Shown one piece after another: positions 20,506 through 31,254 of a DNA stretch of 64,000 nucleotides (position 1 is its first letter; each line of letters begins with the position of its first letter). Where the stretch lies: positions 7,502,753 to 7,566,752 of the forward strand of contig NC_085135.1 in the NCBI RefSeq assembly GCF_030269925.1. Reading direction: 5' to 3'. A program made the position numbers and the translations under genes. This DNA comes from Bombyx mori. Taxonomy: Eukaryota > Arthropoda > Insecta > Lepidoptera > Bombycidae. The notes below the pieces were generated by a model. The model saw only the letters and a program-made list of their open reading frames with translations, searched no databases and had not been told where the DNA came from.

Positions 20506-20747
20506 AAAATTTCGCAACCTCAAACAACTGTTCTGCTCACAGTAAACACAGTCGGTAGTCTGGCGCTCCGTTTACAACGGGATTTTTGAACGGAACTTGG
20601 CGCCAGATTCTACCGAATCTGTGGATAAAATTTCGCAACCTCAAACAACTGTTCTGCTCACAGTAAACACAGTCGGTAGTCTGGCGCTCCGTTTACAACG
20701 GGATTTTTGAACGGAACTTGGCGCCAGATTCTACCGAATCTGTGGAT
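20506..20747. repeat. 121-bp tandem duplication at composite end (left only)
   Basis: Two copies (20506-20626 and 20627-20747) of a unit starting AAAATTTCGCAACCTC and ending GAATCTGTGGAT. The right composite has one copy only. Each unit has subterminal inverted motifs, TCTGGCGCTCCGTT against AACGGA and GCGCCAGA, and a terminal hairpin CAGATTC-TACC-GAATCTG two bases before the end of the unit. Confidence 0.85.
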
Positions 20748-22084
20748 ATATTAGGTGAATTTTTTACACCTTGGGTTACATTATTGGAATTTTAGTAAGG
20801 ATCCCTAATTTAAAAAAAAATTATATAGCCTATGTCACTCGGAAATACTGTAGCTCCTAAACAGTGAAAGAATTTTTCAAATCGGTTCAGGAGTTTGGAA
20901 GCTTATTCGTAACAAACAAACAAACAAATATTTCCTCTTTATAATATTAGTATATATTACTTTATTCTATCATCAACAGTTTTCGCAGCGCACGCGATAT
21001 AAAGAATATTTTAGGTGATTTATTTACACCTTTGGTTACATTATTGAAGTTTTAGTAAGGATCCCTAACTTTTTTCAAAAAATATTATACCCTATGTTAC
21101 TCGGAAATACTGTAGCTTCTAAACAGTGAAAGAATTTTACAAATCGGTTCAGTAGTTTAGAAGCCTATTCGAAACAAACAAACAAACAAATTTTTCCTCT
21201 TTATAATATTATTATATATATAAGTATAGATTACTTTATTCTATCATTAACAGTTTTCGCAGCGCACGCGATATAAAGAATATATTAGGTGAATTTTTTA
21301 CACCTTGGGTTACATTATTGGAGTTTTAGTAAGGATCCCTAACTTTTTTCAAAAAATATTATACCCTATGTTACTCGGAAATACTGTAGCTTCTAAACTG
21401 TGAAAGAATTTTTCAAATCGGTTCAGTAGTTTGGAAGCCTTTTCGAAACAAACAAACAAACAAACAAATCTTTCCTCTTTATAATATTATTATAGTATCG
21501 AAGTATCGATTACTTTATTCTATCGTAAATAGTTTTCGCAAGGCATGCGATGTAAAGAATATTTTAGGTGATTGTTTTACACCTTGGGTTACATTATTGA
21601 AGCTTTAGTAAGGATCCCTAATTTAAAAAAAAAAAAAATAGCCTATGTCACTCGGAAATACTGTAGCTTCTAAAGAGTGAAAGAATTTTTCAAATCGGTT
21701 CAGTAGTTTGGAAGGCTATTCAAAACAAACAAACCAACAAATATTTCCTCTTTATAATATTAAGTATAGATTACTTTATTCTATCATCAATTGTTTTCGC
21801 AGGGCACGGGATGTAAAGAATATTTTAGGTGATTGTTTTACACCTTGGGTTACATTATTGGAGTTTTAGTAAGGATCCCTAACTTTTTTCAAAAAATAAG
21901 ATAGCCTATGTCACTCGGAAATACTGTAGGTCTTAACAGTGAAAGAATTTTTCAAATCGGTTCAGTAGTTTGGAAGCCTATTCAAAACAAACAAACAAAC
22001 AAATCTTTCCTCTTTATAATATTAGTATAGAAGTATAGATTACTTTATTCTATCGTAAATAGTTTTCGGCAAGGCATGCGATGT
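20746..22084 (+). repeat. Tandem array of Helitron-like short units (block c)
   Basis: About five units of the same family as blocks a and b. The array picks up with ATATTAGG exactly where block b stopped. It is the inverted counterpart of block d (47347-48637): marker variants such as ACCTTTGGTTAC, GGAATTTTAG and the five-fold AAAC tract appear reversed there. It ends in AAGGCATGCGATGT (22071-22084), the left half of the R1-A target duplication. Confidence 0.8.
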
Positions 22085-22511
22085 TTTTTGTTTTTTTTTT
22101 TTTTTTCGGAGGAAATCGCCGGACTCCCACCCTCCACTGGGGATGGAGGGTGGGGCATGTCGGAGTCGAACCGACTAAAACCTCCTGTCGCTCAACAACC
22201 AACGTCCAACCCTCGCATGAGACGAAACTCATGAAAAGGCAAGGGGAGGAGAGTGAAGCGTTTAGTGCGGAGCACATCTCTCCCATCACCCTCCCCCTCG
22301 GGACGCCGGGCCAGCGATCGTCGGCGCCACGACCACCAGCCCTCTCGGTCGGCAGGCTGTCCGAAGCCCGCCTAGATGGCGCCGGTTTGAATAGGTTATC
22401 CTACGAAATACCCCGCTGGGTCAGAACCAGCGTGGGTCGAGGATAGCCGGCCTTCCATCACCCGGATGATCTTGCGTAAAACGCGTGCAGAGCAGCTTGC
22501 ACGTCGTCTTC
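22085..22511 (-). other. R1-A 3' UTR and tail
   Basis: Poly(T) broken by G at 22085-22106, then a G+C-rich 3' UTR. No ORF. Its layout resembles the R1-B 3' UTR. Confidence 0.7.
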
Positions 22512-24726
22512 TTAGGCCCCCTTCGCCGGGCCCCAGACCGACATATGAGGGGGACCCGAAACACTTAGAGGGCCAGGGCTAGGGCGAGATCCGCCTCCCT
22601 GGCCCCCGCTCGACGGCGGCGGGCTTGTGCGTCTCTCACGCGCCCCGCCGCCTCCTTCTGCGAGATGGTGCACTCGCAGAAGTCGAGCGTCGCCTTCCAC
22701 GACTCGTCGTTGCCGAGCATCGATGCCACAACACTCGGCAACGACAAGTCGTTTCCTATTTTTGCGACAAGGACACGGCGCCCATGCGGGGCAGGCAACG
22801 AGCGTGTGCTCCGCCGTGTCCAAGTCGCAACCACAATGGTAACACTCTGCCGTCGGCTCGGCTCCGATCCGGTGCAGGAACTCACCGAAGCAACCATGCC
22901 CAGTGACCACCTGCGTGAGCCGGAAAGTGAGGCGTCCTCTGTCACGATTCACCCAATCCACAAGAATCGGGCGAATCGCCTCGACGGTCTTACGACCAGC
23001 CGAAGGATCGGCCAGCCGCCTGGACCATGACTCCAGCACGGACCGCCGAGATTGGGCCCTCCGCGCTCTGACCACACTGGGGCTGGGACGCGCCACGCCC
23101 CGGGCACGAAGGTTAGCCCGCCACTGATAGTCAGCGGCGAGTGCCTCCGCCTCCAGGACCCAAGGCGGCGTCCCAGCCAGTACACACGCCGCCTCAAAAG
23201 AGATGGTGCGATAACCACGGATGACCCTGACCGCGATGGTGCGTTGCGGCCGTTGCAGCAACTTCGCTACCCCCACGGCCCGGGACTGGCCCCACACGGG
23301 TGCCCCGTATAAGGCCATTGACCGCACCACCCCCGTATAGAGACGGCGCGTCACCTGGTCAGGCCCCCCCGATGTTGGGAAGAAGCCGGCTTAACGCGCC
23401 GGCCACCCCCAACAAACGAGGGACCAGGTGCTGAAAGTGAGCACGGAAGGTCCAACGACTGTCCAGAATGAGGCCGAGGTACTTTAACTGCACCCCGAAC
23501 CCGATCCGGACGCCTCCAACCACGATATGGGCATCGACAGGTGGCACTCTCCGGGGCCTGTGGAACCACATGGCCTCGGATTTACTGAGCGCCACGTCGA
23601 GGCCCAATCTCCTGATTTTGCCGACGACATGCGCTACCCCAGCGGTGGCAAGACGAGCAGACTCAGCAAAGCTCCCTCCCCGGGCCACGACCAGCGTGTC
23701 GTCTGCGTAACATATTACGGTTAGGCCCGGGAGGAGGGCACCCCTCAGCACCCAGTCATACCCGATATTCCACAAAAGAGGGCCGAGTACCGACCCCTGT
23801 GGAACACCGCGCACGACCGGGAACCGATGTACGACCCCACCGTGTCCGGTACACGTGACCGATCTGTCCTCCAAGTAGGAGCCGACCAGCCGGCGAAGGT
23901 AGAGGGGCACTCCGTGTCTTTCCAGCGCCCCCCCTATCACGGACCAGGGCAGGGTGTGAAACGCATTGGCGATGTCGAGCGACACCGCCAAGGCCACCCC
24001 ACCCCCACAGACGGCTTCCTCCGAGAGGGCCCGCACGCGAAGGATCGCGTCCACCGTTGAGCGGCCCTCTCGGAAGCCATACTGCTCCACCGACAGATCG
24101 GGTCCCACCCCGATCAGATGCTGGATGATGCGGGCTGCCAGAATGCGTTCCAGCAGTTTGCCCACCTCATCCAACAACACGATGGGACGGTACCCGGCGG
24201 CAGTATCCGCCGGGCGCCCCTCCTTTCTCAACAGCACAAGTCTGCTCGTCCTCCACGATGAAGGAAACCGTCCCGACTCGAGGCAGGAGTTATAAAGCCT
24301 CAAGAGTCGGTCCCCTAGGGCACCAAGAGCCAAAGCCCAAACCCGGCCATGGACGCCGTCCGGGCCAGGTGCAGTGTCCTTTGCGCACATTTTGCGTACT
24401 GCCACACGGAGCTCCGCCCCTGTTATATGGGGCACCTCAGCAGGGGCTTCGCCGTCGTATTCCGGCGGCGCGCCCATAGCGGGAGCGAGAAATCCCCCCT
24501 GCTCCTGCGGGAACAGCGCCGAGACGATGTCCCGCAGCTGCTGAGGCTGGAGACGCTCCGTGATTGGGGGGGCCCATGGGCGCATTTTATTGCGCACCAT
24601 GTGATAGGGTCGCCCCCACGGATCCTCATCCAGCGTCTCCAGGAGACTCTCCATGTGTTGGTCCTTGGCTCTTCTGATGGCCAGCTGCAACGCCCTCTGT
24701 GCGACGCGAAATGCGCCGTACAGCTG
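22512..24726 (-). pseudogene. R1-A ORF2, RT and C-terminal part
   Basis: Reverse transcriptase region on the minus strand: KDTAPGPDGVHGRVWALA, EQYGFREGRSTVDAIL, a DIANAF motif, RGVPQGSVLGPLLWNIGYDW and the YADDTLVVA catalytic box, all in one frame (23359 to 24726). A frameshift near 23356 moves the following region (RRLYTGVVRSMALYGAPVW onward) to another frame. The C-terminal CCHC (CYHCGCDLDTAEHTLVAC) is followed by a further frame change, so the last residues lie in a third frame. At the 5' side it ends at the Pao insertion, at codons for EAQLYGAFR. It cannot make full ORF2 protein. Confidence 0.85.
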
Positions 24727-24945
24727 TGTTCGAAACATAGCAACCCTATTTTCCTCACCGCGGCGGCAGCGGGGGAGAGGCGTGATGTGACAGAATAAAA
24801 CGACGTGCATCGACGAAAAACACAATCATTGTCGGTCCCGTAAAACTGTATTAACTTTGATCCGATTAATAAACCAGCTTTAAATACAGTCCACTTTTAT
24901 TCGTATAAGCCTTGCACCCAACATCTCATCGCAACGGCGCCAACA
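24727..24945 (+). repeat. Pao LTR1
   Basis: 219 bp, TGTTCGAAAC...GCGCCAACA. It supplies the promoter. Two bases after it lies TGGTCCTTCGAACC, a candidate primer-binding site. Confidence 0.85.
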
Positions 24946-25931
24946 TATGGTCCTTCGAACCTCAACATAATCGGAAGAAGATAGTACATCGGGTCTTTCA
25001 AAGAAGTCTTTTGGAGCCTAGGACGCCTATCAACCTTCGTGGGTCTACATTCCGCTGGAAATTCGTCGCCACTGCTTGAAAAAGAAGATCTTCAGTTTTT
25101 TCAACGCCTACCTACACTTCAAATTCAAGCAGCGCCTCAGGTGGATTACCTTCGTGGAACGCCCATAATTATCTACAGAAGAAGTCCGAATCCAGCTCAC
25201 CGACAACATTTAAAAAACAACAATCCAACAAACGTACAACATTGCCGCATCAGCTGAGTACAACATAACCAACACCATTATTCAAGGTCTCATAGGATCA
25301 AGTCACAGGAGGTTTACAAAGAAAAGATACGTAAGATCGTTCCTTATATTTTATTCTTTCCATTCCTCATTAACATTAACATTAACATTCATAACCATAA
25401 CAATTAATTGCTACCGTCAACATTTTCACTATTAACAAAAGGTCCAAAGGTCATTCTTCTCATTTTTGTCAATCACTTTTTATGCTTCTCATTAAGTTTT
25501 TATTAAACACAACATAAAATAACACAAGAGCTTTGCTTTTCACGCTTGTTCATTTCATCGCTAATATATAATTTACATTTACACATTTCGTTAGGTATAG
25601 CTTTAAACTATTATTGTAGTGTATCATTTACTTGACACTAGATTTAGATTTAAATTCACAATTTCATTTTAATACTAAACTTTTCAAATAGCTCATTCGC
25701 CGTCTAATAAAACATTGTAGAAACTTTTATTTAAAAAAAATATATATCGCGGGTAGTTTGAAATATAACACTCCTTAAGTACAGCTGTTAATAATTTTTG
25801 CTATTATACTTTATTCAGGGACTTAGATTTTGCTTCGCAGTCTATTGCTATAATTTTTTTGGCAGGGTCAACTTTTGCTTTTAGTTGCTTCATTGCCTTT
25901 GGGAAGTAGATAGTTGGTACTCATAATAAAG
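24946..25931 (+). other. Pao 5' leader
   Basis: 986 bp between LTR1 and the polyprotein ATG. A/T-rich, no credible gene; the 72-codon frame at 25039-25257 recurs at 31348 only because the leader is duplicated. It includes a short direct repeat (ATTAAC)n near 25370-25393. Confidence 0.7.
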
Positions 25932-28900
25932 ATGCCTGAAGGCAAAGTAAAAGACTTAATTAAAAGGAGGGCCTCAATAAAGGCCAAAATAACACAATTC
26001 TCTTCGTATTTGGATGTCCTACGGGGTTGTGATTATCTCAATGATGTGCAATTCTCGGAACTCCAAGTACGTCTTGAGAAATTCGAAACCTTATACGGGG
26101 ACTTCGACACTTTTCAGAGTGAGATCGAGATGCTGTCAGACGCGCCGGAAGACCATTATAAGGATCGTGAGTCCATTGAGTCGCAGTACTACAAGCTTGT
26201 GGCTTCTGCGCGTACGCTGTTGGATCAACGCAAAAATAATGACGGTAGGTCCGAGGTAAGCTCTGAAAATGGCATGAAGAATACCACCGTGTTAAGTCAA
26301 AAGCCAAACTATATTAAGTTGCCAAAGATTGATATACCCCGCTTTGACGGTTGTTACCAGCACTGGCTTGAATTTCGAGACACTTATATTTCTTTGGTTC
26401 ATGAAAACGATACCCTTGATAGTATTAATAAGTATCACTATTTAAGAGCTTCTCTTCATGGAAGCGCTGCTTTAGTAATCAAAAGCTTAGATTTTAAAGC
26501 AGATAACTACTCTTCTGCGTGGACTCTTCTCTGTGAGCGCTATGACAATAAGCGCTTACTTGTCAATAATCACGTCCAAACTCTTTTTAATGTTGACGTC
26601 ATACAAAAAGAATGCAGTAAGAGTTTACGACACATTGTAGATGTAACCAACAAAAATCTTAGAGCCTTAGCCACATTGGATCAACCTGTCGAACATTGGG
26701 ACACTTTGGTGATTCATATGATGGCCTCTAAATTGGACAGCATCACTAGTAGGGGCTGGGAAGAGCATCGTAATACTCTCAGCGACCCTCCAACTCTAAA
26801 AATATTTACTAAATTCATTTCAAATAAAGTCGATTTATTGGAAACGTTAGAGGACGCGCGTCGAATCAAATCTAAAAATGAACATTTTAAGCTTAAAGCA
26901 CTAACTACCATTAACAAAAATAAAACAGTTGCGTGTCCGTTATGTAATCAGGAACACTTCCTGTACGCGTGCGAGTCTTTTAGAAGTTTATCGATTGAAA
27001 CACGTATTAGGAAAGCAAAAGAGCTTAGAGTGTGCCTTAACTGTCTGAGGCCTGGACACACTGATTCTCAATGTAAGCTTAGCCATTGCAAGTACTGCAA
27101 GTTAAAACACAACACGCTTCTTCATTATAAGAAGCAAACAGCCGCAGTTGAAACCGTTGTCGTGTCAGCCACGGCAACTGATACTTCATCACACGTTTTA
27201 CTCTCTACGGCGGTAGTTCAGGTTTTCGACTCTAATGGGCAAACGCACACTGCACGTCTTCTTTTAGACAACGGGAGTACTGCTAACTTTATTACGGAGG
27301 ATCTCTGTCATAGGCTTAATTTGAGAACGAAGCGTGTGGATCACATAGCATGTGGTATCAGCAATAAAACCTCCGCGTGTAATGAATCGTGTTTGATAAG
27401 CATACGATCATTAGATGGCAACCACAACTTTAACATCAATTGCTATCTCTTGAATACAATTACGAACTCTTTACCCTTAGCATATTTAGAAAATAAAAAC
27501 ATAAATATACCATCGGGAGTATCTTTAGCTGATCCAACTTACCATATTCCATCCTCCATTGACATATTGGTCGGAGCAGATGTTTTCTGGAATGTCATAG
27601 GTACAAACCGTATTCAACTAGGCAAAAATAAACCTGTTCTTTTTGAAACCAAACTTGGCTGGGTAATTTCTGGTTCCTTCTTAAACAAGACTAACTCTAA
27701 AGATTTACATTGCTTATTAAGTTGCGATTCTTCAAAGATCAGCACAGATCTTACTAAATTTTGGGAGCTAGACTCTATACCATCTTCAACAATCAACGAT
27801 TTAAATAGTCATTCGTGTGAAAAGGTGTTCACTGAAACTACAACGCGCGCTGAAGACGGACGCTTTAACGTGACCTTACCTTTCCACGAATCACCAAAAT
27901 GTTTAGGAGACTCGTACTATATGGCCAAGCACCGGTTCCTTTCACTCGAAAGGAGACTAAAATCAAACAATACACTTAAATTGCTATACGGTAGCTTCAT
28001 GCGCGAGTATCTCGATCTTGGTCACATGAGTGAAAATATCCACAATACTAACAATAACGTGGTTCAGTATTTCCTTCCTCATCATGGTATTTTAAAGGAA
28101 TCGAGTACAACTACAAAATTGCGAGCAGTCTTCGATGCATCTGCTCGTACATCGACAGGTAAATCACTAAATGATATTCAGATAGTAGGCCCCACGATAC
28201 AAGATGATTTATTTTCAATTTTAATACGATTTCGACAACATCTGTATTTGGTCACGGCCGATATAGAAAAAATGTATCGACAAATTTCATTAGACAATTC
28301 TCAACGCCCTTTACAACAAATTTTATGGAGATTTAATCCTTCACAACCCATAAAGACGTACACACTAAACACATTAACTTATGGCATGGCCTCAGCTTCT
28401 TTTATAGCAACCCGATGTCTTATACAGCTAGGCAATGAAGCTCACGATGACGATGTTAAGCGCGCTATATGTCATGACTTTTATGTTGATGACTACTTAG
28501 GTGGAAGTCACACCATTCACAGCACCATAGAATTGTGCAGAAAGATTAAGGTTGCCCTCCAGTCTGGACAATTTAATCTTCGTAAATGGCATTCCAATAG
28601 TTCTGAAATTCTCAGAGCTCTTAGCGATACTTCGAATGATAACGCAGATTGTGTAGATCTGAGTTCCAACGAACACTCGAAGACTTTAGGTCTTAATTGG
28701 AAATGTCGCGCTGACAATTTATACTTTTCGATAAATTTGTCACCTTCACTCATTATAACAAAGCGGTATATCTTGGCTACCGTAGCCCAAATATTTGACC
28801 CGCTTGGCTTAGTTTCGCCTTGCATTGTAGAAGCTAAGCTTTTGCTGCAAGATCTCTGGAAACATAAATGCTCATGGGACGACGAGATCATGGAACCTTT

Positions 28901-31016
28901 AAAGAAGACATGGCTTAACTTTGTTAAAACCTTACCTCATCTCAATGATATTCTAATTCCGCGCTGCGTTATTTCTCAGCCGATTGGAATACAGCTTCAT
29001 GTTTTCACGGACGCATCGGAGAGAGCCTACGGTGCATGTGTTTATGTTCGAAGTGAGACGTCAGAAGGATCCATAAAAACCATTCTTTTAGCATCAAAAA
29101 GCAAAGTAGCTCCTATAAAAGCTACTACGATTCCAAGACTGGAACTTTGTGCCGCCATGCTTGGTTCCAAATTATGTGAAAAGATCACCATGACTTTAAC
29201 ATTAAAAGTAGAAAGGTGTTCATTTTGGTCGGACTCAACCATAGTTCTCGGTTGGATTGCCTCTTCTGCAATTCATTTGAAAAAATTCGTAGCTCATCGT
29301 GTGTCTGAGATACAGAAAATCTGCGCTGGACACGAATGGCGGTATGTCCCTTCAAAGGAAAATCCAGCAGACTTGGTATCTAGAGGATTGAACGCTAGTC
29401 TTTTACGTAATTCCGCTTTATGGTGGTCGGGACCTTCATTTTTAGCTCAGGACCCATCACACTGGCCAACTAACCCAAATTATACTGATCATCTTCCAGA
29501 AACTGCTCATGCTTTACACATAAATCAAGGCTCTTCAAAAAATTGTATATTGTCAAATCTAATTCAGAACACATCTAGATTTTCTAGGTTAATTCGCGTG
29601 ACATCTTATATCTATCGTTTTATATCTAATTGTAATCATAAACATTTACAAAAAGGGAGGCTAACTGACTTAGAATTAAGAAATGCAACAAACCATTTAT
29701 TATTTGTAGCTCAGGAAGAATCGTTTTCTGCAGAGCGTTCTCTTTTAATCGCTGGTAGGCCTTTACCGATTAAAAATAAACTTATTTCTTTGTCACCTTT
29801 CCTCGATAGCGATGGGTTGATGAGAGTTGGCGGTAGACTCAATAATTCAGATTACGAATTTAATATTAAGCACCCAATTCTTCTCCACGCTAACCATCGT
29901 TTAACTAATCTTATATTTGAAATGTTACATCTTAAACATTTACATTGTGGTCCTAAACTCTTATTAGCAATCACTAGGCACAACTATTGGCCCATTGGTG
30001 GCAATAATTTAGCTAAAAAGGTTGTGCGAAACTGTGTGACGTGTTGCAGATTTAAGGCTACTACTGTTCAGCCACCCATGGGGGATTTACCACGTCAACG
30101 TGTGCACCTGGAATATCCCTTTCTTCAAACTGGCGTTGATTACGCTGGCCCAGTGTTGGTAGCAAACCGGAAAGGTAGAGGTTCTAAACTAATAAAATCA
30201 TACATCTGCGTGCTCGTATGTTTGGCAACAAAGGCCGTACATTTGGAGCTTGTCTCAGACCTGTCCAAGGATGCATTCATTGCTGCTTTGAATAGATTTA
30301 CTGCGCGACGCGGGAAGCCACAATCAATTCTGTCTGATAATGGTACCACCTTTGTTGGAACGTTCAATGAATTATCCAAACTTCTTAGTCGTACCCTTCC
30401 TTCCGATTTGGCAGAGCAAGAGATTAAATTTTCTTTTATACCGGCATACACACCACATTTTGGCGGACTTTGGGAGTCAGCCGTTAGGTCTACGAAATAT
30501 CACTTGCGTAGAATTTTAGGGCTAACACATCTCACATTCGAAGAAATGACGACTTTGTTAACTCAAATTGAAGCCATTTTAAATTCAAGGCCTCTCATTC
30601 CTCTGTCAGATGATCCTTCGGACTATTATCCTCTCACTCCAGCTCATTTCCTAATAGGACGATCTTTACTCTTTGTACCTCAGCCTGATTTAACAAATCA
30701 TTCAACTTTAACCTCTCTTAAGAGATTCCAGCGTATCGAGTACCTTAAGCAGCATTTTTGGCAGCGATTCTCCAATGAGTACGTCGTGTGGCTACAACAA
30801 AAAATGAAATGGCCGATTCAAAAGGGAGACTTAAAAGAAGGTATGATGGTTGTCATCAAGGAGAAGGGACTACCACCTCTTATGTGGCTGCTCGGACGCA
30901 TTATTCGCCTTTGTCCTGGACGAGATGGAATTACACGTGTGGCAGATATCTTAACCAAGAAAGGTGTTATACGACGCGCTTACAACAACATATGCCCGCT
31001 ACCAGTCAATATTTGA
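25932..31016 (+). CDS. BEL/Pao Gag-Pol polyprotein
   Basis: 1694 aa from the ATG at 25932 (the frame upstream opens only with TTG). Domains in order: BEL-type Gag (DUF1759-like, KLPKIDIPRFDG about 128); zinc knuckle CLNCLRPGHTDSQC near 367-380; aspartic protease LLDNGST near 445, where DNG replaces the usual DSG or DTG; reverse transcriptase with DIEKMYRQI and the YVDD box near 850-855; RNase H starting FTDASERAYGA near 1025 with the SDS motif; integrase with an HHCC-like zinc region, then VDYAGP (about 1402), SDNGTTF (1467) and GLWESAV (1513) as the DDE set; C-terminal DUF5641-like domain. It would be processed into particle proteins, convert its RNA to DNA and integrate it. No stop or frameshift is seen. 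No env. Confidence 0.93.
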   Translation: MPEGKVKDLIKRRASIKAKITQFSSYLDVLRGCDYLNDVQFSELQVRLEKFETLYGDFDTFQSEIEMLSDAPEDHYKDRESIESQYYKLVASARTLLDQRKNNDGRSEVSSENGMKNTTVLSQKPNYIKLPKIDIPRFDGCYQHWLEFRDTYISLVHENDTLDSINKYHYLRASLHGSAALVIKSLDFKADNYSSAWTLLCERYDNKRLLVNNHVQTLFNVDVIQKECSKSLRHIVDVTNKNLRALATLDQPVEHWDTLVIHMMASKLDSITSRGWEEHRNTLSDPPTLKIFTKFISNKVDLLETLEDARRIKSKNEHFKLKALTTINKNKTVACPLCNQEHFLYACESFRSLSIETRIRKAKELRVCLNCLRPGHTDSQCKLSHCKYCKLKHNTLLHYKKQTAAVETVVVSATATDTSSHVLLSTAVVQVFDSNGQTHTARLLLDNGSTANFITEDLCHRLNLRTKRVDHIACGISNKTSACNESCLISIRSLDGNHNFNINCYLLNTITNSLPLAYLENKNINIPSGVSLADPTYHIPSSIDILVGADVFWNVIGTNRIQLGKNKPVLFETKLGWVISGSFLNKTNSKDLHCLLSCDSSKISTDLTKFWELDSIPSSTINDLNSHSCEKVFTETTTRAEDGRFNVTLPFHESPKCLGDSYYMAKHRFLSLERRLKSNNTLKLLYGSFMREYLDLGHMSENIHNTNNNVVQYFLPHHGILKESSTTTKLRAVFDASARTSTGKSLNDIQIVGPTIQDDLFSILIRFRQHLYLVTADIEKMYRQISLDNSQRPLQQILWRFNPSQPIKTYTLNTLTYGMASASFIATRCLIQLGNEAHDDDVKRAICHDFYVDDYLGGSHTIHSTIELCRKIKVALQSGQFNLRKWHSNSSEILRALSDTSNDNADCVDLSSNEHSKTLGLNWKCRADNLYFSINLSPSLIITKRYILATVAQIFDPLGLVSPCIVEAKLLLQDLWKHKCSWDDEIMEPLKKTWLNFVKTLPHLNDILIPRCVISQPIGIQLHVFTDASERAYGACVYVRSETSEGSIKTILLASKSKVAPIKATTIPRLELCAAMLGSKLCEKITMTLTLKVERCSFWSDSTIVLGWIASSAIHLKKFVAHRVSEIQKICAGHEWRYVPSKENPADLVSRGLNASLLRNSALWWSGPSFLAQDPSHWPTNPNYTDHLPETAHALHINQGSSKNCILSNLIQNTSRFSRLIRVTSYIYRFISNCNHKHLQKGRLTDLELRNATNHLLFVAQEESFSAERSLLIAGRPLPIKNKLISLSPFLDSDGLMRVGGRLNNSDYEFNIKHPILLHANHRLTNLIFEMLHLKHLHCGPKLLLAITRHNYWPIGGNNLAKKVVRNCVTCCRFKATTVQPPMGDLPRQRVHLEYPFLQTGVDYAGPVLVANRKGRGSKLIKSYICVLVCLATKAVHLELVSDLSKDAFIAALNRFTARRGKPQSILSDNGTTFVGTFNELSKLLSRTLPSDLAEQEIKFSFIPAYTPHFGGLWESAVRSTKYHLRRILGLTHLTFEEMTTLLTQIEAILNSRPLIPLSDDPSDYYPLTPAHFLIGRSLLFVPQPDLTNHSTLTSLKRFQRIEYLKQHFWQRFSNEYVVWLQQKMKWPIQKGDLKEGMMVVIKEKGLPPLMWLLGRIIRLCPGRDGITRVADILTKKGVIRRAYNNICPLPVNI

Positions 31017-31037
31017 AGTTCTTCAACCCGGGGAGCA

Positions 31038-31254
31038 TGTTCGAAACATAGCAACCCTATTTTCCTCACCGCGGCGGAAGCGGGGGAGAGGCGTGGAGTG
31101 ACAAAATAAAACGACGTGCATCGACGAAACGCAATCATTGTCGGTCCCGTAAAACTGTATTAACTTTGATCCGATTAATAAACCAGCTTTAAATACAGTC
31201 CACTTTTATTCGTATAAGCCTTGCACCCAACATCTCATCGCAACGGCGCCACCA
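31038..31254 (+). repeat. Pao LTR2 (divergent copy)
   Basis: 217 bp, the expected 3' LTR, 21 bp after the stop codon with a short purine run (GGGGAGCA) before it. Differs from LTR1/LTR3 at several places (for example GCGGAAGC for GCGGCAGC, GTGGAGTGACAAAAT for GTGATGTGACAGAAT, a 2-bp deletion). Confidence 0.85.

Larger units (their letters stand above)
9364..20745 (-). mobile_element. Left copy of 11-kb composite unit
   Basis: A discrete unit with termini CCGAACAAAAACAG (9364) and GAATCTGTGG (20745), flanked by AT on each side (9362-9363 and 20746-20747). Its empty site survives in the inverted array at 48579-48580. A second copy, inverted, lies at 33610-44584 in an unrelated host, R1-A ORF1. 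Content from left to right: long-TIR element with Bm1, gypsy-type LTR element with a nested jockey LINE, and a 1.5 kb noncoding tail ending in a 121-bp duplication. The left copy is longer by Bm1 (285 bp), one extra 121-bp repeat and one T. A two-base AT duplication or A|T insertion fits both copies. The carrier transposon class is unresolved. Confidence 0.8.

Noticed and set aside
9364..20745. Composite unit as a canonical Helitron
   Set aside because: Insertion between A and T would fit, but the far end reads GTGG(A) without CTRR and the hairpin touches the end. A two-base AT duplication fits equally.
22085..24726. R1-A as two separate LINE fragments
   Set aside because: The GCTG duplication around Pao and the continuing EAQLYGAFR frame show the pieces at 22085-24726 and 32297-33609 are one element.
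24727..24825. N-terminal residues of the 488-codon frame starting MCFSSMHVV
   Set aside because: This start lies inside Pao LTR1 read backwards; the real R1-A ORF2 sequence begins only at the LTR border (24726).
25039..25257. 72-codon frame repeated exactly at 31348-31566
   Set aside because: Identity comes from the duplicated Pao leader; no domain, no other support.
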